From contig JAYFQP010000003.1 of assembly GCA_034926865.1 (NCBI GenBank), positions 1-64,000 on the forward strand: DNA of 64,000 nucleotides. Reading direction: 5' to 3'. Below are positions 59,109 to 64,000 of this stretch, one piece after another. The notes below the pieces were generated by a model. It ran no database searches and had not been told where the DNA came from. It saw only the letters and a program-made list of their open reading frames with translations. Each line of letters opens with the position of its first letter. The first letter of the stretch is position 1. This stretch comes from RGIG1902 sp034926865. Its GTDB lineage: Bacteria; Bacillota; Clostridia; Oscillospirales; Butyricicoccaceae. The position numbers were made by a program, and so were the translations under genes.

Positions 59109-60061
59109 GCCTCCACCTTCTTCCTTTTGCGGCTTGATGCAAACTGCGAAGTCAGCCTTGGATCAATATAGCTGTAAACGATATCCACTATAAGGTTAAC
59201 GAAGCTTGCAATAACAGCGGCAAATATTACTGACGCCATAACCATAGGGGTATCCTTAGTCCTTATGGAATTAATCATAAGCTGGCCCAAGCCGGGGATG
59301 GCAAAAACCTGCTCTATGACGATTGATCCGCCAAGGGCCTGGCCGAAGTTAACTCCGATTATTGTTACAACTGGCAGCAGCGCATTTCTGAGCGCATGGC
59401 CGTAAATAACTGTATGCTCGCTTGCACCCTTAGCCCTCGCTGTTCTTATATAGTCCTGACGTATGACTTCAAGCATAGTAGACCTGGTCATCCTTAGCAG
59501 AGACGCAGTAGTAGACGATGCCGATGCAATAGCAGGCATTATGTACGCCGCCGGGGAATCAAGCCCCAGCGATGGAAGCCATCCCAGCTTCAGCGAGAAT
59601 ACAAGTATAAGCATCATCGCCAGGAAAAATCCGGGCATTGATGTTACAAGCAGTGAAATTGCAAGAGTAGTCGCATCTATCAGAGAATACTGCTTGACAG
59701 CCGACAACACGCCTATAGGAAGCCCTATTATGACAGCAGTAACAATACTGATAGTAGCAAGGCGAAGGGTGAACGGAAGCCTCGTCTTAATTTCGTCAAA
59801 TACCTTTATTCCGGTTCTGTAAGATTCCCCAAAGTCGCCTGTTATGGCATCTTTGAGATAATTTATATATCTCAGCACAAAGGGGTCATTAAGCCCCAAC
59901 TCGTCACGCTTGGCCTCAAGCGCATCGGCAGGCGCGCCCTCTCCCAGTATCATCATAGCGGGATCGCCCGGCGTCATCGCCATTATGGAAAAAATTATCA
60001 GGGAAACTCCCAAAAGAACAGGAATCATTAAAATTAGCCTTTTCCCAATATATCGAAGCAT
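59105..60061 (-). CDS. dipeptide/oligopeptide ABC transporter permease (DppB/OppB type)
   Basis: This 318-residue permease has the N-terminal RLILMIPVLLGVSLIIFSIM helix, a short periplasmic segment with MTPGDPA, and the EAA-like loop IRQDYIRTARAKGASEHT. Six helices are expected. It pairs with the OppC-type permease. It is a paralogue of the orphan permease at 38410-39318. The start follows GAAAGGGAT. Confidence 0.94.
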   Translation of the reverse strand: MLRYIGKRLILMIPVLLGVSLIIFSIMAMTPGDPAMMILGEGAPADALEAKRDELGLNDPFVLRYINYLKDAITGDFGESYRTGIKVFDEIKTRLPFTLRLATISIVTAVIIGLPIGVLSAVKQYSLIDATTLAISLLVTSMPGFFLAMMLILVFSLKLGWLPSLGLDSPAAYIMPAIASASSTTASLLRMTRSTMLEVIRQDYIRTARAKGASEHTVIYGHALRNALLPVVTIIGVNFGQALGGSIVIEQVFAIPGLGQLMINSIRTKDTPMVMASVIFAAVIASFVNLIVDIVYSYIDPRLTSQFASSRKRKKVEA

Positions 60062-60095
60062 GATATCCCTTTCTTTTATCTATCTGTTTAGATTT

Positions 60096-60129
60096 AAACG
60101 GGAGCGGATAATAATATTCGCCCCCGTTT
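60096..60129 (-). promoter_or_regulatory. intercistronic stem-loop between dppA and dppB
   Basis: AAACGGGAGCG (60096-60106) pairs with CGCCCCCGTTT (60119-60129) with one mismatch. No long T-run follows. Such stems often raise the amount of the binding-protein mRNA over the membrane genes by stabilising its 3' end or by partial termination. Confidence 0.6.
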
Positions 60130-60150
60130 GTTTAAAATGAACGTTTGCGG

Positions 60151-61755
60151 TTACTTCTCAAACCAAATATTGCACCAGGGATTTCTGTTCATTGGATGAG
60201 CGATCCAACCCTGAAGCTTGGCGCTTACAACCTGCTGAGAATTGGTTGTGTAAAGAGGAATTGCAGGAACATCCTCCTTGATCATCTCGTAGCACTGGCG
60301 ATAGAGATCAAGCCTCTCCTGCTCGTTGGAACTTGTACGGGCTTTTTCTACAAGAGCATCAAATTCGGGATTTGAATAGCCGGAATAGTTGTTTCCTCCG
60401 CCTATCATGCTGCTTGTAAGCCTTCTTGTAAGGATATAATCGGCATCATTTACAACATGGTTTGTCATGCGGAGAGATGCAAGGAACTGCCTGTTGGAAG
60501 CTACTGTATCAAGCCATGTGGCTCTTTCAAGCTTTTCAAAGGTTACGTTTATTCCCACCTTCTTGAGCTGTGCCTGCATGATCTCGGCAGATGTCATATA
60601 TGTCTTTGATGAGTCCTGCGTAAATACAACATCAAATCCGTTCGGATATCCGGCTTCTGTCATAAGCTCCTTAGCTTTGTCAAGATCTTGTTCATACCAT
60701 TTGAAATCGGGCAGATATCCAAATGCCGCTGTGGCACAGAAGCAGTCATTAACGACTCCGTTGCCTTCCTGCCCACCAAGAAGTATCTCGTCCCTGTCGA
60801 GAGCATAGGCAACAGCCTGCCTGAGCTTGACATCGGAGAATATTCCCTCATTAACGTTAAAAGTTATATCATAAAGTCCTACGCCTGTATCGATTGTGTA
60901 GACCTTAAGTGATGGAACATCCTTAAGATGGGCTATATCGCTGCTCTGCACTCCGTAATAATAATCAAGCGTCCCGTTCTCAAGAGCAATAGCTCCTGAA
61001 GATTGGTCGGCTATAAGCATTGCTTCAATATTCTGAACATAGGGTTTTCCGCCATAATAGTTATCAAAGGCTTCAAAAACCAACTTCTCGCCGCTCTTCC
61101 ACTCTTTAAGCTTATAAGCGCCGGTGCCGCATGCTATACGTCCAAAGTCTTCGCCCTTTGCCTCACATTCTTCAACCGCCTTTTTGGAGACTATACCCCA
61201 GCAGGGAGTTACAAGAACCTCAAGAATCGGGGCATAACCGTATTTGAGAACTACTTTCAGATGGGTCTCATCGATCTTCTCAAAATGATCTATAGATCCG
61301 TTTATCTGAGCAGTAAATGTAGAGTTGAGAGCTCTTTCAAGAGAGAATATAACATCATCCATCGTCATCTTCTCGCCGTTATGGAAGGTAATGTCTTCAC
61401 GGATGGTAAACTCGACTTCGGTTGAATCAGCGTTGACCTTCCATTCACTTGCAAGAGCAGGTACATACTGCTGCTTTTCCCAGTCATACTTTATAAGTGT
61501 ATCATATGTCTGGAGCATGAACATCCAAGTCACAAGATCCTTCGACTGAGCAGGATCCATTGATGTAGGCTCGGCGCTCATACCAAGTTTGAATGTATCC
61601 TTCGCGCTTACTATTTCACCCGTAGGTGTTTGTGTCTCGCTCTTCTCTGTTTCTCCGCCTTCCGTCTTTTCGCTGTTATCGCCGCAGGCTACGAGAGAAA
61701 GCATCATGACAAGTGCCATTATCAGAGATACAAGCCTCATGATGTTTTTCTTCAT
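60151..61755 (-). CDS. peptide ABC transporter substrate-binding lipoprotein (DppA/OppA type)
   Basis: This 534-residue SBP family 5 protein has a lipoprotein signal peptide with lipobox LVAC (Cys24), a Glu/Thr/Lys-rich linker (25-50) and the bilobed domain with FKLGMSAEPTSMDPAQSKD, WKVNADSTEVEFTIREDITFHNGEKMT, the family signature region. It captures di- or oligopeptides outside the membrane for the DppBCDF transporter encoded downstream. The operon starts here from a consensus promoter, and a stem-loop separates it from dppB. Confidence 0.94.
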   Translation of the reverse strand: MKKNIMRLVSLIMALVMMLSLVACGDNSEKTEGGETEKSETQTPTGEIVSAKDTFKLGMSAEPTSMDPAQSKDLVTWMFMLQTYDTLIKYDWEKQQYVPALASEWKVNADSTEVEFTIREDITFHNGEKMTMDDVIFSLERALNSTFTAQINGSIDHFEKIDETHLKVVLKYGYAPILEVLVTPCWGIVSKKAVEECEAKGEDFGRIACGTGAYKLKEWKSGEKLVFEAFDNYYGGKPYVQNIEAMLIADQSSGAIALENGTLDYYYGVQSSDIAHLKDVPSLKVYTIDTGVGLYDITFNVNEGIFSDVKLRQAVAYALDRDEILLGGQEGNGVVNDCFCATAAFGYLPDFKWYEQDLDKAKELMTEAGYPNGFDVVFTQDSSKTYMTSAEIMQAQLKKVGINVTFEKLERATWLDTVASNRQFLASLRMTNHVVNDADYILTRRLTSSMIGGGNNYSGYSNPEFDALVEKARTSSNEQERLDLYRQCYEMIKEDVPAIPLYTTNSQQVVSAKLQGWIAHPMNRNPWCNIWFEK

Positions 61756-61805
61756 CTTTTGTCCTTCTTTCTGTTAATTTTTGTGCCTCCGCACCATTTG
61801 GTTCG

Positions 61806-61834
61806 ATTATATTAACAATATTTAATCATGTCAA
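61806..61834 (-). promoter_or_regulatory. promoter of the peptide importer operon
   Basis: On the minus strand, TTGACA (61834-61829) and TATAAT (61811-61806), both perfect consensus with a 17-bp spacer. The start site would be near 61799. Confidence 0.9.
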
Positions 61835-61849
61835 ATCAAGAAGCCTTTC

Positions 61850-61873
61850 TGTTAAGTTTTGTTTAGCTTAACA
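61850..61873 (-). promoter_or_regulatory. candidate LysR binding site upstream of the importer promoter
   Basis: TGTTAAG (61850-61856) and CTTAACA (61867-61873) form a perfect 7-bp inverted repeat with a 10-bp centre, about -51 to -74 relative to the predicted start site. That is where LysR-type activators usually bind. Another CTTAACA lies at 61980-61986. Binding by the LysR protein encoded at 62192 is inferred. Confidence 0.55.
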
Positions 61874-62191
61874 TTCTTTTGTTTTTGCAACTTAAACAAT
61901 AAGTTTTGGATTTTCCGTTGTTAAATCGTATATATTTAGCTTACATTTTTTTATAATTATCACAAAAAATATTTTTTTGCTTAACACTGTTGATTTTATA
62001 TTTTGAAATTCTTATAATATAATTATATTTATTGATATTGGTTAGTGTTTGTTTACTTTTTTTCAACAAATTCAAGTTTATCATAAACGCTAATGGTGTT
62101 TTCAATAAATATTTTGTTTTTCTTTAATTTTTATTACTTTTGTTTTAATATTTTTAATATTGTAGGCCTTTGACGTCTTTAGGAGGTAAAA
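61874..62191. other. AT-rich divergent intergenic region
   Basis: A very AT-rich regulatory region between dppA and the LysR gene. GTTTAT-C-ATAAAC at 62076-62088 is a short perfect dyad that might serve autoregulation. No coding frame or RNA gene was seen. Confidence 0.5.
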
Positions 62192-63115
62192 ATGAACTTA
62201 AAGGAACAAAAATATGTCTATACCCTCGCTACATCCTCCAGCCTTTCGGAGGCCGCAAAAGTTCTTAATATTTCTCGTCCCGCCCTGAGCTTATACATAA
62301 GCTCTCTCGAAGAAAACCTGGGAGTCCCGCTTTTCGACAGGGTTGGAAAGAAATTCGTCCCCACCTATGCCGGGGAACTATATATCGAGAGCGCAAAAAA
62401 AATGCTTGATATTAAATCAAACTTTGATTCGGCGCTCTCCGGTATAAAAGATGATTATAATGGCAGGCTGCGCTTTGGCGTGCAGAGATACAGAGCCCCA
62501 TACATAGCTCCTGAGATGCTCTACAGCTTTTCAAGAGAATATCCGGGTGTTGATATTACTCTTTCAGAGCTAATGATAACAGAGGCCATAGAAGCCTTTG
62601 AAAATAATAAGCTTGATATTTTTTTCGGACACTGCCCTTCTCATCATCCCTCATTTGAGTATATTCCACTATTCAGAGATCAGCTTAGACTTGCAGTACC
62701 TCAGGGACATCCCCTCATAGACAAAGCCCTTCCATCGCCGGGAAACGAACCGCCATGGATAGATCTCAAGGAACTCGATAATGAGCTTGTTCTGATGCCG
62801 CCCGAAAGTCAAGCTACTAGGTTTTATGTGAACAGGCTTTTTGGGCTTAATAACTATACTCCCAAGAAAAGCACTGTAATCGTCAAGACAGAGACAAGCA
62901 TGCAGCTTGTTGCGATAGGTTACGGAGTGGCTTTTTTCCCTGCCTCATACCTTACCTATCCTGTATTCAAGCGCCACCCTGTGCTTCTCAACATCGGCAC
63001 AACGGCCCTGACAATAGAGTTTGCTGCCATGTATCCTAAAGGACACACCGTGACAAACCAGATGAACTATATGATCCAGCTTGCAAACGATATAATGAAA
63101 CGCCTTAACCACTAA
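62192..63115 (+). CDS. LysR-family transcriptional regulator
   Basis: This 307-residue regulator has an N-terminal winged helix (1-60) with SSLSEAAKVLNISRPALSLYISSLEENLG-like order, then VPLFDR, a linker helix and a C-terminal effector-binding domain of the periplasmic-binding-protein fold (about 90-300). It is divergent from the importer operon, the usual LysR layout, so it probably controls dppABCDF and the C45 genes in response to a peptide or acyl-amino acid. AGGAGG precedes the ATG. Confidence 0.92.
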   Translation: MNLKEQKYVYTLATSSSLSEAAKVLNISRPALSLYISSLEENLGVPLFDRVGKKFVPTYAGELYIESAKKMLDIKSNFDSALSGIKDDYNGRLRFGVQRYRAPYIAPEMLYSFSREYPGVDITLSELMITEAIEAFENNKLDIFFGHCPSHHPSFEYIPLFRDQLRLAVPQGHPLIDKALPSPGNEPPWIDLKELDNELVLMPPESQATRFYVNRLFGLNNYTPKKSTVIVKTETSMQLVAIGYGVAFFPASYLTYPVFKRHPVLLNIGTTALTIEFAAMYPKGHTVTNQMNYMIQLANDIMKRLNH

Positions 63116-63141
63116 AGCGCGCAAGTCTCAAAGGCAGCAGC

Positions 63142-63170
63142 AAACCACGGCCGATGCACCGCCATGGTTT
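63142..63170 (+). terminator. terminator of the LysR gene
   Basis: AAACCACGGC (63142-63151) pairs with GCCATGGTTT (63161-63170) with one mismatch, followed by TTAAT. Confidence 0.6.
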
Positions 63171-63220
63171 TAATATACTAAGCTTTTTTCCGCCTCTTGC
63201 TCTTTAAAGAGATATAAAAA

Positions 63221-63250
63221 TCCGCCGTTTGCTTAATTGCAAACGGCGGA
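63221..63250 (-). terminator. terminator of ftsZ
   Basis: TCCGCCGTTTGC (63221-63232) pairs perfectly with GCAAACGGCGGA (63239-63250). A T-rich ATTTTT follows on the minus strand. Confidence 0.85.
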
Positions 63251-63274
63251 TCTCTTATTATTATATTAATTAAA

Positions 63275-64000
63275 CTATCCGCGTCTTTGATCCCTGTCCT
63301 GAAAAATCTTAAGCAGAACCTCAAAATCTTTATCAAGCTCATCAGCTCTAGCTTCGGCCACACCCGCCGCTACAGGCTCCTGTGTCTGCGAAGCTGCCTG
63401 TGCCGCCTTATCCTTAGCCTCGCTGAAGGGCCTGTCCCCAACAGCTGGAGCATTTTTGACAAGCTTTGAATCTGCTTCAAACCCTGTGGCAATAACGCTC
63501 AAGCGCACTTCATCCTCAATAGAATCGTCGATGGCAGCGCCCCAAATGAGATGCACATCGGGATGAGCTGCCTGCTGCACCATGGTTGCGGCATCCTCAA
63601 CCTCTTCAAGGCTAATATCAGGCGAACATGTGATATTAATAATGACTCTCTTAGCTCCGTCAATCGATGTTTCAAGCAGAGGGCTCTTTATTGCCATCTT
63701 CGCGGCCTCTATTGCCTTTTCCTTGCCGGAGGCACGTCCAACGCCCATATGGGCATACCCGGCATCTGTCATGACAGTTGATATATCGGCAAAATCAAGA
63801 TTGATTATCCCAGGAACAGTTATAAGCTCACTTATACTCTGAACTCCCTGAAGCAGCACACTGTCGGCTATCTCAAAAGCATTCTTAAGCGTCACCTTTT
63901 GCTCGCTGACAAGCTTTAAGCGCTCATTGGGAATAATGACAAGTGCATCGACCTTCTCTTTAAGCGCGGCAATACCCTGTGATGCCTGCTCAATGCGCTT
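63275..64000 (-). CDS. ftsZ: cell division protein FtsZ, C-terminal part (5' end outside window)
   Basis: The visible 241 residues cover the end of the FtsZ GTPase domain and the C-terminal domain: LVIIPNERL with KLVSEQK, then FEIADSVLLQGVQSISELITVPGIINLDFADISTVM, the conserved T7-adjacent and C-terminal subdomain region with GKEKAIEAAKMAI and NITCSPDISLEEV. The linker after the domain is Ala/Gln-rich and short. The extreme C-terminus, DFEVLLKIFQDRDQRRG, corresponds to the conserved C-terminal peptide but lacks the usual IP-x-FL core, so partner binding (FtsA, SepF) may differ. The GTP-binding tubulin signature lies outside the window. Confidence 0.95.
   Translation of the reverse strand, partial: KRIEQASQGIAALKEKVDALVIIPNERLKLVSEQKVTLKNAFEIADSVLLQGVQSISELITVPGIINLDFADISTVMTDAGYAHMGVGRASGKEKAIEAAKMAIKSPLLETSIDGAKRVIINITCSPDISLEEVEDAATMVQQAAHPDVHLIWGAAIDDSIEDEVRLSVIATGFEADSKLVKNAPAVGDRPFSEAKDKAAQAASQTQEPVAAGVAEARADELDKDFEVLLKIFQDRDQRRG

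Noticed and set aside
1..64000. CRISPR array, integron or toxin-antitoxin locus
   Set aside because: No regularly spaced repeats, cas-like genes or recognised toxin-antitoxin pair was found on either strand. The inverted repeats seen are terminators or operator-like sites.

Overview
The window looks like chromosomal DNA from an anaerobic, low-to-moderate GC Gram-positive bacterium of the class Clostridia. This placement is inferred from gene content and not from a marker-gene tree. The evidence is a bacterial V-type ATPase in ntp gene order, proteins with S-layer homology (SLH) domains, an archaeal-type aspartyl-tRNA synthetase, DUF4438 and DUF3842 proteins, strong sigma-A promoters and AGGAGG-type ribosome binding sites. 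No prophage, insertion sequence, integrase or CRISPR array was found. The only decayed genes seen are a frameshifted XRE regulator and two short gene fragments.

Layout, left to right. 1-590 is the 3' end of a large secreted Ig-like surface protein. 828-4064 (+) is an Fe-S/thiolation cluster: an Rrf2 regulator, then a Cys-rich small protein, mnmA and a cysteine desulfurase. 4262-12717 (-) is a complete nine-gene V-ATPase operon whose c-ring keeps all five Na+ ligands known from Enterococcus hirae. 13030-14638 (+) is an archaeal-type AspRS behind an elaborate leader: a 13-codon peptide with three Asp codons in a row, alternative stems, a strong terminator, a second small ORF and a hairpin over the Shine-Dalgarno. 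14788-18311 holds a radical SAM/SPASM-like enzyme, a GGDEF protein with an N-terminal Cys cluster and a GNAT. 18941-23993 (-) is a two-component system with an FtsX-type ABC exporter. 24281-26713 holds two small membrane proteins, a 58-residue protein, a broken XRE regulator and a TM2 protein, followed by tRNA-Val(GAC).

27146-40322 is a housekeeping stretch: DUF4438, a P-type ATPase under a yybP-ykoY (Mn2+) riboswitch, an HD hydrolase, DUF308 with a TetR regulator, DUF3842, SfsA, DUF5131, a sirtuin, a GNAT, an AI-2E family exporter, a solitary OppB-like permease and NudC. 40387-54009 is rich in cell-envelope functions: a phosphodiester glycosidase with SLH domains, an EIIC_2-type membrane protein, an N-acetylmuramoyl-L-alanine amidase, TcdA, a MacA-MacB-like export operon ending in an SLH protein, a zinc-ribbon protein and an amidohydrolase. 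54092-63115 is a dipeptide/oligopeptide importer operon (A-B-C-D-F). It ends in two tandem peptidase-C45 (acyltransferase-like) genes and is divergent from a LysR regulator. The last feature is the 3' part of ftsZ (-), cut by the window edge.

How the genes work together. MnmA and the desulfurase form a self-contained tRNA 2-thiouridine pathway next to an Fe-S-type regulator. The P-type ATPase is probably a Mn2+ exporter, because its riboswitch is of the Mn2+-sensing class and is arranged to switch the gene on. The peptide importer and the two C45 enzymes look like one uptake-and-processing unit under LysR control. The most novel-looking element is the AspRS leader. It looks like ribosome-mediated attenuation by Asp codons, in a phylum where aminoacyl-tRNA synthetase genes are usually controlled by T-boxes.
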